Of a stretch of 64,000 bases of DNA, positions 1 through 12,269 are shown one piece after another (positions within the stretch are counted from its first letter, which is position 1; each line of letters begins with the position of its first letter). A model generated the notes under the pieces. The model was given only the letters and a program-made list of their open reading frames with translations, ran no database searches and was not told the DNA's origin. The position numbers and the translations under genes are program-made. The stretch is from the NCBI GenBank assembly GCA_030490835.1, contig CM059971.1, forward strand, positions 128,310,564-128,374,563, given 5' to 3'. This DNA is from Annona cherimola (lineage: Eukaryota; Streptophyta; Magnoliopsida; Magnoliales; Annonaceae).

Positions 1-398
1 TTTACAAAAATCTCAATTAGAAAAATATTAATTCAACACCTAAACCATCTAAAATATTCTTCCTACCTAGGTGAAATGGTTCTACAAATTACTATAATAT
101 TCTAATGCATTTGCAAATGGCCTTGATTTACATACATCCAAGTCTCACATTGTAATGATTTATGGTTATATTATAAAATAAACGATACTAAACAATGAGG
201 TCAATTAGATTTTAAACTAGAATCATTTAGAACCCTTATTTTCGACCGTCTGTGCTGACCGTTAGATCGAGCAGAGTTGCTGACAGCCGTTGGATGCTGT
301 TTTTGCAAATGCTACGTTGATAAGGGCATTTAATGCTATGAAAATTTTACAAACGCCTCCCTGTCATGCCAAACCTGTTGCCCATCTTCCTCACTCGT

Positions 399-429
<31 letters not shown>

Positions 430-2405
430 GCCTTTCCTTTCTCCCTCTCTCGAGCGACCTACATCCCTTCTCGCCGGCAGCTCTAAACTCTCCACAGAGC
501 CATATCACAAAGCTTGCCCATCTTTTAAGGAGGCAAAGACGAAGAAACCAACCCTGCCTATTATCAACCTTCTGAGGAGCTAAGGACAAAAAATGCCATC
601 AAACGAGGAGTCTAAATAGCATTGCAGATTCAAGTCTGGACATGTGTCTCAGAGGTCTATGAACCGGGTTTCCTCCATTTTGTCTAGCGGTTAAAACTCT
701 CAGTTGCAGCAGCGACAGCATTAGTAGAAGCAGATAGAACCGAGAGCAGAGAGCCTCAGCAGCAGCCGCCACTCGGGCTCTTCTTCGATGAATGGGCCGC
801 ACCCAAGAACAGAGTCTAGTGGCTAGATTCGAAGGTAGACACATTTGGTTCCACCCAGCTCTCCTTTTCCAACCCCACTGCCAATTCCCATCTCTCCAAT
901 TCACAGTAACTTATTTCGATTTTCAATTTGCTTGCGCAGATGAATGATTTTTGGAAATGAGCATGGCTGGAATCCTGCAATTTCAAAATTTCGACTAAAA
1001 TTAGATATTCAGCTGCATTAATTAAAATTTAGTTTTCGTAAAACTGATTTAGCCTTTGGATTGGGAGTTCCATTTTGGAATTCGTTCTTTGTTGTTTGGG
1101 TTCCCTTTGATTTGGAACTCTTGTCCTCTAGCTTACAACTTCATTCTCAGTCGAACAGCACAAGAGAAATCGGTTGCAAGAGAGGGAGGCGGTTGTTGCT
1201 GCTGTGCTCATCACCTTGGCTGCTTTGCTTGATGCTCATTGTTGACGAACATCCAAATCAAACGACAATCATGAGGAGGACTAGGCCATAGGCATACGCA
1301 TCCTTCTTCTCCCTAGGTAATATAGCGCCGATGTGAGTTGGGACAGCGAGCGATCGCCAGCGGCATCGTCACCCCGTCCTTCATCTCCGTCTCTACGCGG
1401 GGAGCTCACTGCAAACTTTCATCCGCGTTAAATGCCTCTTCTATCAGTGCTCATTTCCCGAAAACGCATCCCACGCTTGTTTGTTTATGAATCCCTCGGC
1501 TGTTTCTCAATCGAACGTTTGGGACAAAGTGGTCGAAAAAAACCGCCGTTAACGACTGTGGTTGGTCGTAAAAGATCACCATTCTTTAAACTACACATTA
1601 AAAGCCCCATCTAAGCGGGAACCTAATAATAAGTTTCACCAGAGCAGGACCTAGGCACCAAACTAGCGTTAATTCTGAAAGTCTTCTACATTTACATACA
1701 TAAAAGAAGAAGGAAAAAAAAAAAAAAAAAAAACCCCACAGTTTTAAACATTCTATCGCATCGGCACTCTAGCGAACTTGTTCGAGGATATGACCGACCA
1801 CCCGACTACATACTCACAGCTAGTTGTGCATCACTGGCCAATGTGATTGTTTTACCTTTTCCTCTTAGTCCTTTATCGTTTCCATGTACATAAATAAGCC
1901 CATCACTGCTTTTTTATTTTCTTCTTTTCATATTCTATCTTACCACTTAATCATCAAGCACAAAATTTTGTCCAATTTTTGCTCAACAGATGCAAACCAA
2001 ACAACGAAATCTACAGGAGACTACTACTCCTGAAAATGGGAGATGGAACCCCCCCTCACTCCGGGTCGAATCCCAGTTGCTGGCATGTGGCCAGAAATGA
2101 GACAACAGCAATAACCAACTGCGCCAATGCTGAGCTCAAATATGAAAATGTTAATGAGAGACAAATTCCAGCAACAATAACCTACAAAATCCAGGAGTAC
2201 ACTATCTACGCATAGACCACAGTTCAATTTATAAAAATAAAAAAAAATAAAAAATACTCTTCATTTACATTTACCATCCAAATGAACAAATCACGCAAAT
2301 TTGACTAATAAGCTACATGCTGCGTCTACCATTATGCTCATACAGCAGATTTTGCCATGAAAAGAGATTCCAAAAAAAAAAGAAAAAATTACCTTCCACT
2401 GAATT
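1..2405. other. Region downstream of the xylosyltransferase gene, no gene recognised
   Basis: 1-240 is AT-rich with foldback-family similarity (CACCTAAACCATCTAAAATA). 240-1620 is GC-richer, with a TC microsatellite (402-428) and CAG-rich DNA (700-780). It could be the leader of a gene outside the window or a non-coding RNA, but no frame looks conserved. 1700-2405 includes an A run (1708-1733) and the likely 3'UTR of the xylosyltransferase. Confidence 0.4.
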
Positions 2406-5400
2406 TTATAATCTTCCAAGGGGTGATTCATTGGCATGGTCATCTACCAGCCAAAGGCCAAAATCATGGAACCGTTTTATCTTCTTCTCAAAACCAGTGA
2501 TGTAATTATTGTGGATGATCACATGCATTCCTTTGGTTTCTTGAACCCATGTCTGGTTCTTGAAGTATAGTCCTCCAGATGGGAATGCAAACTGGGGCAG
2601 CAGATACAGATCCACCTGCAATTGTCACCATGTATTGAATAAGGAAAAAGAGAAAGAGAACTTTTTTCTTAGCTGTCTTTTTAAAAAAAAAATACAAAAG
2701 GTTGTCTCCAAAGAAACCGCCAAGAAATAATTCTTTTATGTACTCCAAATTCTAGTCATCCCAATTTCCTGGGGTCTAGGCAGGACGTTTTATTTCAGAT
2801 TCAGGGCTCAAGGGGTCTTGCAGAGATCAAGTTTGCCATTTCACAATTTTAAAAATGGCTATAGAAATCACAGTTTTGCCATCCCAATTCCAAACGTAAG
2901 CATGTTAAGTATGATCTGAATAAACCTGTCAATTAGTGAATTCAGCCAGAAAATCAAAAGCCACATTAATGTCACTGGTAACCATCATACTAGTTTAGTA
3001 ACTGATCTTCTAGCACACAGATCAAATCTGCTCTAAAAAGGAAAAAAATATATATATATACAATTAGCGGTACTAACCTCTTTATTCCAGCACTAAAACT
3101 GTATAAAAAAGAACATGGTATTGACCAAAATCAACAGCAGTAAAAAATTATGTAATTGCCACAAGCCAAATTGGTTATTTATTAAAAAAAAAAAAAAGGG
3201 AGGATCTAGCAGACTTTCTTTTCAGAAGCTGCAAATTTTCCAAATAGCAAGATTTTTTTGCTGTTGTGCCCGCTGTTTGAAGTAGGGTCCTGCTTCGGTG
3301 TAACACCAAAGTTTTTCATGTAACCCCATGGATGGGATCCATTTTGATGATGCAATCAAAAACCAATTATTCACATTGTTTAATGTTATTAGTTTTATTA
3401 TGGGACCAAAAATCATCTCGATTAGAGACATGGGTGGGCCGTATTTGCCTAAAAATATATATTATCTGTAAATTATAAAAAATGCTAAGATCCATTCACA
3501 TGTGCATTAGGGGGCCCATGCACATCTTTGAGTTGGATGAAACTTTTCTAGATTAAAAAAAAAAAAAAAATTACTCTAAATGTAATGGAAAGAGTGGATT
3601 TCACATCATCATCAAGGTGGCCAAATTATACTACCAAGCAAAAATCTCCGTCTTAGGATACATCTTCATTAATTGGACAAAAAAGAGTAGTGAGATAAGA
3701 TTAGTCAAAATAAGTCCCTTAGATAAGAAATCTTGGATCACTGGCTCATGAAAACGTGGACTAATAAAAACATTATTATACGAAATTCCATAGGAAAGCA
3801 AAAAGACCCACCATGCTCCCAGGAACAAAAAATGGTTGTGGACTGACAATCTAATGGGATAAATTAAACATGGTTGGTATGAAAACATAAATTGGATCAG
3901 TTGCAAGACAAGGATGGAAATAGAGATCCCAGGAATCAAGATTAATTAACTGGACTGGAGTGCTCTCTGGTAGTTTTTGCATGACTGATTCAGGACCTAA
4001 GAAAAGCAAGTTCAAAAGAGCAAAGGCTCCAACACAGCAAAGGAGGAACATGAAGGACGGAGATAAAAAAATTTCAAAAAAAGGTCTAACAGAAATGTGG
4101 TCTTCGATATTATGGAATGACATAACAAGGGATCTGGCAATTGATGTTAAATTTTCCGTCAATGAGCTCTGGCATGAACCACTAAAATAATGATGTTAAT
4201 GATTTGGAATTCATACAGTGCTAAAGCAACAATGTTACAATAATGATGGTGATCATCACATAAAACCCTCAAATGGATGAAATAATTCGAGGTAACAAAA
4301 ATGATGAACCATGTGCAACAAGAGATCTATGGTTAAATTTTCCGCATCAATTTCTTCAACTTATAGCCTATAAATTGAAAGAAAATCTATTACTATGTAT
4401 TTCTAGCAAAACTGTAAACATGGATCAAATAATCCAAGAACCCACCTGACCATCAGTCTTGTTTAAAGCCCAGTTAAATGCAGGCTGGTCATTAGACCTG
4501 GTTTTCTTGGACCATGGCTGAACCTGGAGTTCTTCAATCCATTTCTTCATCACCTTCTTTGCACCACCTGTTGGGCGAAGGAAAATCATGCAGCTGCAAA
4601 TATATGTACGTCCCTTCTTCCCTGGAGGCGGCAAGTCATGAGAATGGTCCAAAGGTTTCACCTGTTGATCCCAAAACAAAGAGCATAGTGACAAATATGC
4701 CAGGGGTTATGACAGAATCAGCATCATCATGTTAATACGGTTCATTTCATTCTTAAGATTGGTTCACGATGGCATTATTAAAATTACTTTCAATACTGAT
4801 ACTTTAAAAAAGAAAGGATGCTAGACTCACAACAGCCATGTCATCAGCGAAGTAAACATCATGATTTCCCTTGAGAAATGTAAAAGGATCTGCCAACCAG
4901 ACCATATCAACATCATTATACATGACATTGTACCCGAGTTCCAAAATATGAAGCAGGTGACGGGGCCTACGGGATGTAAAATTGAAGAATCCCTGTCAAA
5001 TAAGATAAAATCAGGAAATTACAGTTCACTGACATATTCTCTAGTGTGTCACAGCAGAAAGTGTAAAGCCACAGTCACCCACCAACCAGGCATATGACGC
5101 TTCTGACCCAAAACAAGGGAACTTGAGATTATATGAGCTAGGGAGCAGCAAACCTGAGAACCAAACTTGTAGGCAGTAAGTCCATCAATGGGCGCAGGTG
5201 GGACGAGAACAGCATGACCTGGCCACTTCTGATTCACCTGGTAAAGAGTTGCATAGTCCTCAGCAATTACAAGGACCTTATCCTGATGATTTTGTCTGGA
5301 GATGCTGATCAACCAATTGTTAAGAAAGGGCAGATATGGCTGGCTAACAGCACACACTATGATAGTCCCGTTCTTTGCAACGAAAGCTGCTGCCTCAGCA

Positions 5401-5678
5401 AGCGTGTAATTATGCCACTTCGCAGCAGCAGAAAGAGAGGCTTTGCCATTGTTATTATCTAGAAAGATAGTGGGAGCACCATGGTCCAGCCAGGGGAAGA
5501 TAACTCCAAAAAGAACCATGAGGGTTAAAATGATGAAAAGGCCAGTGCGGTTGAGAAAAGGAATGAAACTAGTGATCGCGTCGCTGCCCACCGGAGGATA
5601 TCGAGGAGAAAGAGGATAAGGGTTTACCAAAGGCTGTTGCTGTTGCTGCCTTTGATGCAGAAATGCTGACAACGACAT
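2406..5678 (-). CDS. UDP-xylose:fucose alpha-1,3-xylosyltransferase, RGXT/MGP4 type (GT77)
   Basis: Four exons on the minus strand: 5154-5678, 4831-4992, 4446-4661, 2406-2615. All introns are GT-AG and the joined product is 370 aa, close to the usual 360-370 aa. It has a short Q-rich cytosolic tail (residues 1-45), one membrane anchor at about 46-63 (type II Golgi topology), then a GT-A catalytic domain. Visible motifs are VCAVSQPYLPFLNNW (108-122), the metal-binding DVD within YNDVDMVW (202-204), PPPGKKGRTYICSCM and, near the C-terminus, the IHNNYITGFEKKIKRF block. Family members transfer xylose to fucose during rhamnogalacturonan II assembly. Seen: full-length frame with clean splice sites. 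Known: enzyme activity of the Arabidopsis homologues. Inferred: same substrate here. Intron 3 (2616-4445, 1.8 kb) is enlarged by repeats. The start is the first Met before the conserved tail. Confidence 0.95.
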
Positions 5679-5855
5679 TGTTTGTTAATTGCACGATCTC
5701 GAATGGAGAAAATTTCTACTATTTCTACTTGTATGAGATATGTTGTGACCTCACCTAAACAGAAAAAGAGTTTTAAGAAGAAAGTCAAGAATTTGAATTA
5801 CTTGTTGATGCCAAGGGAAGAAAGAAAGAAAAAAAATCAAGTCCTGGAAATCCCA

Positions 5856-5914
5856 CATCTTTATACTTCTTCCGATGTGAAGGCAATGTGAAGGAGAGGA
5901 GAGGCACGTGCCTC
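5856..5914 (-). promoter_or_regulatory. Putative core promoter of the xylosyltransferase gene
   Basis: Read on the minus strand, GTATAAAGATG (5856-5866) is a good TATA-box candidate about 180 bp before the start codon. About 40 bp further upstream, GAGGCACGTGCCTC (5901-5914) is a perfect 14-bp palindrome centred on a G-box, CACGTG, the usual binding site of plant bHLH and bZIP factors. Position and orientation fit a promoter starting near 5830. This is motif-based inference. Confidence 0.4.
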
Positions 5915-5929
5915 ACATCTCACCCTCAA

Positions 5930-6398
5930 CCTCAAGTTTAATACAAAATCTGGGAACTATAGATCCCAATTGAACATATAGCCGATTGAACATGTAAGTG
6001 AAAACTTGGACCTGTCCCAATCCAACAAGTTCAACTGTTTTTGAAAACTAGATTGAACCAATATCATCATCATCATCAATTGTTTTCCACCTATGTGAAG
6101 TCACTGCATGGATTCTGTTGCGTCATTTTTTATTATCAAAAACTAAATTTTCATTAACCTTTAACTTTTTCATATCCTGTTTAATCACTTTCATCCATGT
6201 TTTTTTGGGTTTGAACTAGTATAGTAACAACCTATGTAAAATCTATGACAGATTCATAAGTTAAAAACCTAAAATTTGGAAGTCGAAAATAATGTAAATT
6301 AGAATAATGAATTTAAGAGGTTACCATCTTCCCCTCCCACACCAAGCATCCGATTGCCATATGTTACACATAGCCTTCAATCTCAAATCCACATGTAT
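5930..6398. other. Intergenic DNA, nothing recognised
   Basis: This stretch lies between the xylosyltransferase promoter and the first transposon end. It is AT-rich and contains no coding frame or repeat I recognise, apart from a short ATC microsatellite near 6062-6078. Confidence 0.5.
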
Positions 6399-7086
6399 CA
6401 TAGTTGTCAAAAGCGCAAGGTGCACATTCGAGGCGCAGGCTTGACTGAAGCAAGGCGCGCTTTGTATTAAATTTTTCTATAAATAGCACTACCTAAAACT
6501 AGTGACTAAGAAAATAATATTAACATTCTAAGAGTCAAACAAATGCACACCTGCAAGTATCAAGAACAAAAATCAATTCAAACATATCATACAAGTATAC
6601 AGCAATCATAAATCTCATTTCAATATATTAAAATAATTCAAAAGTAGATTAGATTCATAATGCAAAAGAAATTCAAAGTTCATCATTCATATATTAACAA
6701 GTATCTATTTGACAAAACAAAGATATTTTAATGGCAACAAGCAAAAATGCAAAATTAATGAGTTAAGGGCCATAGCATCAGCAACATTTTAACACAACAT
6801 AGATATAATTCCATTTTCAAAAATTTTAACGGCAGAAACATTTTAATGAAGTTAAAACTTAAACTAACAAAATATGATTCCATTTCAATACTCAATAGGC
6901 AAACAACAACAGCAGCAATAGCAACAGCAGCATTTAATGAAGTTAAAGTTGAAACAACAATTCCATTTACAACAGGCACGATGGCACGTAGCAACACAGC
7001 AGCATAGCAACAAGTAATTAAATTAAATTAAATTAAAAAACATCATAAGTGTAAAATATTATCAAACAAAAAACAGCAGCATAAGG

Positions 7087-10000
7087 TGTAGCGCCCCCGA
7101 CCTGCGGGCGCGCCACACCGCGTGGTACCTTACTCCATGGATCTTTTTAGGTGGTGAAGCCCGTAAATGAAACCAAAGTTTCATTGCTTATATGAGCGGA
7201 AGCTTTCCTAACGTGTCAGGAAGTCAGCCTGAATGTTTTTTTCTTTTTCTTTTATTTAGAACCTACGTTGGTACCATTTTCTTCACTAAAATCCGGCAAC
7301 ATGCCGTCTATATTTAGGACATTTGGGCAATTACAAAACCTGATAGACATTACATAATCTAGCATTCTTTACTAAATTCATTCACAACTACTTAAATTCA
7401 TCTAATCTCTCATTTATACAATCATATTTCACATAAGAAGCTAATTATTACATTTAACATCGATATAAAGCATTTAAATATAATACATACTCCCATTTAT
7501 ACTAATTACATCCAAGGCTCCCAATATACCAAAAGCATTAAAAAAAATTATACCTTCACTGCTTAGCTAGCAGTGAAGGCTCTTTTCTGTCAAGTTTATA
7601 TCATCTGCACTCACTGATTAGTTGAAAACAATGAGTATAAAATACTCAGTAAGCAAGCATTTAAAAAAATACGCACTGTTCAAAACCAGCGGCATTAACA
7701 AAATCATAAAACTCTTAAAATCTCATTATACATGTGTGATAATGAGATGAATGCACACATATGCATCATTCCATGACTTATTCCTCGTTTGGCAGATGAC
7801 ACTTAACAAGTGATCACCCGCCCATACGTCGAACGCACCGACTAAGCAACGTCAATGACGGACTACCTGTCCAATTACAACTTTGACAAGGCATCATGCA
7901 TGAGTTTCATTCATGCATGCATTTTATGCATTTATGACATGAATTGAGTTTTGCCAACTCAACATGATAACAGGGTTTGTATATGAAAATCAAGTTGTAA
8001 AAATATTTCAAGTACACGTTCTTTTTGTAAAACCTATGCACAGGGTAATGGTCATCCCTAAGTACCTTTTCAATGCATGTCAATTTAAAGAAACATTTAA
8101 ATAAAACAAACTCATTAGCAAATAACCTTTCTTGAAATAAAAAGGCAATAACAGATTTTTCTTACCATAAAATTCTTTCGAACAAAATTTTTTTTTAAAA
8201 GCTTACTTACCTCTTCCCTTAAGCAATCCTCCATTTTTCCTTTATACTTTCCTTCATCTTTCCTTTACCCCTTCCTATTATGGCCAACAAAGAATACATC
8301 TAAGCATTTATTTAACCAATGATTAATTATGCATCTAACTACATACTTTCTCGAGACCTTTGGACATGGAGTTCGAATATTCATTAACTTGAAATTTCAT
8401 TATTCAAAGTTCCTAACTCCTTTTTAACTTAACCATACTTTCAAATTGGATGAACCATAGTCTTACAAGTTTACCCTTGAAATACCCTTTACACCCAAAC
8501 TTGAACTGAACCTGAAATTTCTTACTTTCCAAGCAATTTAAACTTTTGTACCATCCCACATTTAACCTACATTTGAATAAGCTTATAAATTGCATTAGCT
8601 TTGCATTTAATACTTAACTAATAATTGCAATTCAAGTTTTAACTTTATACATAACACATAATGAACATATAAGCTTAGTATAGCTTTTACCACTATTTAT
8701 ACAACTTAAAAGTTAGTATATTCCATTTTCATTTTGTCTCCATAAAAACTTATATTTTCAAACAGTAAATTCATCTACCGCAACTTAGATCTCACTTACA
8801 CATAATAGGGTCACCCACATTGACACATTCATTGGGTTCCCTATTACTTACATTTCTTTCGTTTGATTCAATTTAACTATCTAATAACAACTAAGATCAT
8901 TTGACATATTAACTAATAACCTTATTTTACCTAAAAATATATCTTAGTTCCTTCCGTTTTATTTAAAATCTTAGTTTAGTCCTTTCAATATGACTTACAC
9001 ACATCAAAAAATAAACCCACACTTGGGCAAACATCTTATCCTCATTTAAGACATCAATAGATGAAATTTAACACAGTGACACATAATCTTATACATCTTT
9101 CATACTTAGAATTTATAAATTTTCAACTATATCATATCTGAAATTTCATGTATTATGGGCTATTAAAGCCTCTTCATCCTTTTGTATTCAAAAATACACT
9201 TAGATAACTCATATATGCATACTTTGCATTTAATATATAAATTAAGACATATGGAATAATAGACCTTTCACTCGATATATAAATGACATTTCCATATTGT
9301 AAGGCCATTTGAACTTAAGATAGCCTTTACAGCCTTTTTTCCACTTCCCCTCAAAACATGACCATTAAATCTTAAATCCCCATTGAAAAATAACTTAAGT
9401 AACTTGATCTTTTAAATTACCCAACATGCTCCTCAATTTCATAATTCATTCCATTTTACTCTTATTTAACTCTCTCACTTGCTTAAAATGTATCATTTAT
9501 TTAACTTCATTCCAATGTTATTTTCTTTTTACATAAAGCATATGAGTTAATCTAATAAATATGTTTTCATGGCCAAACAACCTATTAACTGGATTATTTC
9601 ACTTAAATCTCAACACTCATAGCTTAACATATAATACTTCATCATCTAATCATTAAACCAATCCTAATTATATAAATACAATAATTAAATGCCTAAAAAT
9701 TAATATCCAAGCTCATAATCTCAATTTAATAGTTGGGTTTTCCCCAACTTCTCTTTACCTCCATTTATCTAACTTATAATTTATCATTCCATCATCATTC
9801 ATATGTATTATACTTTTTTTTTTTCAAAATAATAATTATAACCCATTTACTATAGCCAAATTCATTATTTATGCTCTTGCCTAAATTTAACCTTCATTTA
9901 GGCTTACTTGAAATTCTTACATACATATATATATTTTTAATAATTACAATTTTGCTCAAACACCCATTTATCACAAATAAATTTTATATCATGCTTCTAA

Positions 10001-11658
10001 AACTAAAATTAATCATTTAGTAGCCATCTTTAAAATCAAATTCATCGCCCATACATTACCCAACTTTGGCCAATTAGATGAGTGAGCTTTAAGCTTCAAG
10101 ATTTAGGGATTTTTCTTCCTTTTATTTTCACATAATTTAAATATAACAAGTTTAATATTTTTAACCCTCCAAACATTCATATACATGTCATACAATTGTC
10201 ACTTATTCATTCATTTTTTTTTCATATTTGTTTGATACCAAAATTATATAAAATTCACCTCGTACGCATCTAGTTTAAAGAAATCTCATACCTCCATACA
10301 AATTTCCTAACTACCCAATTTCATTTATCATATATGTCTACATTTTGGCTTCAAAGATTTGTATATTTTGATCTAAATCCATGTTCGTATAAAATTAAAT
10401 TACTAAATTTAATGTTTACAAGCAGCAACACATACCCGTAAAATATATACCCACCTGCCCTCATTTTTTTTCCACCCAATTTCCACATCCAAATGGATTC
10501 AAAATTATTTATAAATCATCCCATACAAAAAAAGTGCAAAAGCCCTATGCCTAGGCCACATTTTTAGGGCGTCCTCACGTTCAATGTATGATGAAAATTT
10601 GAATTTCCTTTCCTATCCAAGATTATACATATAATTTTTGCAAATAATACATCCCAACATTATTTAAATACATTATATAGCAATTTGGGGCAAAAATATT
10701 AAAGCTTTTCAACTCTTGAAATTTCGAATTCATGCATAAGATTCAATTTTCAAATTCCATATACATTATTCAGCTCCCAAAATGAAGATCTACATGAATC
10801 TACGAAAATTCCCATGATTCCTACCCATTTTAGGAAGAAATTTCAAAACCCTATCCTTCTCCTTCCATCGTGCAACCAAATCTCCTCTCTTTTTCCATGA
10901 TTCTATTTCCATACATATAAATCTATATAATTCTAGCAAAAGCACTATGTTATGAACATGATTTGGTAGGAATTTCTTTATTAAAAAAAAAAAAAAAAAA
11001 AAAAAACCATCTTCCTTACCTCCGGCCGGTGACGGGATGATCGGCGGCAACGGCGGGTAGCGGCAACGGCGGGGATGGACAGCGGCAACCATCCTTTCTC
11101 CTCCCCCTCCTCTCCCTTCTTCTCATCTTTCCTCTTCTTCCTTCTGTTTTTTCCCTTCTCCCCTCCTCCCGTTTTCTCTCCCTATGCACGAACAAGGCTT
11201 CGGCCCTTTCATTTGTTTTTTTTTTTTTTTTGGTAGTCTGCATGCACACATGTATGGCTACTCTTCATTTTTTTATATATTTTTTTCAATATATATTTAC
11301 TTATCATGAGTCATAAAATTTTAAATTTTATAACTTAAATCTACGGTATGCATTTAACCCATTAAATCATGGTCATTCATTAATTTAAATAATTTAACTC
11401 GGTTAATTACTTAAATTAAACCATTTGACTAAAATCAATTAATTAATTTAAAATTAAATAATACACTTTATTATTATTATTCCATTCAACAATAACACTT
11501 TAACTAATCATTTTTTTTATTTATTAATTCTCCCTTTTCTTACTTTATAATTTTAGGCCATTAATAAAATTCTAATTTTATTAGTTTCGTGGCCCAAAAT
11601 TTTCATTTATATATGCCACATGCTTATGGGTTGCAATCTAAAAATTGCGGGTACTACA
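7087..11658. mobile_element. Solo LTR of a retrotransposon, 4.57 kb
   Basis: The block starts TGTAGCGCCCCCGACCTG and ends GCGGGTACTACA, so its termini form the 5-bp inverted repeat TGTAG/CTACA. It is flanked on both sides by TAAGG (7082-7086 and 11659-11663), a perfect 5-bp target duplication. No gag-pol frame, primer-binding site, polypurine tract or internal copy of the ends is visible, so it is read as one very long LTR left by recombination. LTRs of this size are known in some Ty3/gypsy lineages; the lineage here is not proven. It shares short blocks with the 50.3-55.4 kb block, for example ACTCAGTAAGCAAGCATTT (7644-7662). Confidence 0.8.
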
Positions 11659-12269
11659 TAAGGCAATACTCAATAGTATAACCGACAGCATGTGCATAAA
11701 AATCGAATTAAAAAAGCAGCATTGACATCGGCCAGCAGGGAGGAAAAAAGGTCGAATGGAGCAGCAAGATAGGTCGACCGTCGACCAGAGAAGCAGAGAC
11801 AGTGCGTGGAGTCTGTGGACGGGTCGAGTGGGGAAGAAGAAAAAAGGAAGGAAAAAAAGGGAGAAAGAAGCTGCGGCAAAGGAGGAGGAGAAGAGGGGAA
11901 AAAAGGAAGGAAGAATGGATAGCAGAGGAGGAAAAAGAAGCTGCAGCAGAGAAGAAGAACAAAAAAGAGGGAAGAACCAGCAGCTGTAGAGGACGAGGAG
12001 GAGGACAATACTGTAACTGTGAGGCTTAAGCAGCTCTCGTGGAGGCCTATCTCTCCAACACAGGCAGCGTCAATTTTCCTCCAGCTTCGATTTCCCTCCA
12101 TCCGCATTTTCCGTTCCCTTTTTTCCCCTTCCGCTTTCAGCACTCCAACAGCTGCCCAACCCCAGTATTTATATTTAACAATTTTTTATTTTATTTTTCT
12201 TTTAAAAAAATGCTGGCCCATTGAAGCCCATAAGGTACACGCCTGACCGCTCCTTCTTGGAGGAGTGTG

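Noticed and set aside
2045..2085. CCGGGTCGAATCCCAG, resembling a tRNA T arm
   Set aside because: No D arm, acceptor stem or anticodon arm can be placed around it.
3631..4162. Overlapping minus-strand hydrophobic frames of about 100 codons in xylosyltransferase intron 3
   Set aside because: Hydrophobicity follows from T-rich DNA. There is no recognisable domain, the frames overlap in different phases, and the spliced gene reads cleanly around them.
11670..12143. 157-codon minus-strand frame with Ser/Phe runs
   Set aside because: It comes from a GA-rich tract inside the transposon stack. No domain is recognised.
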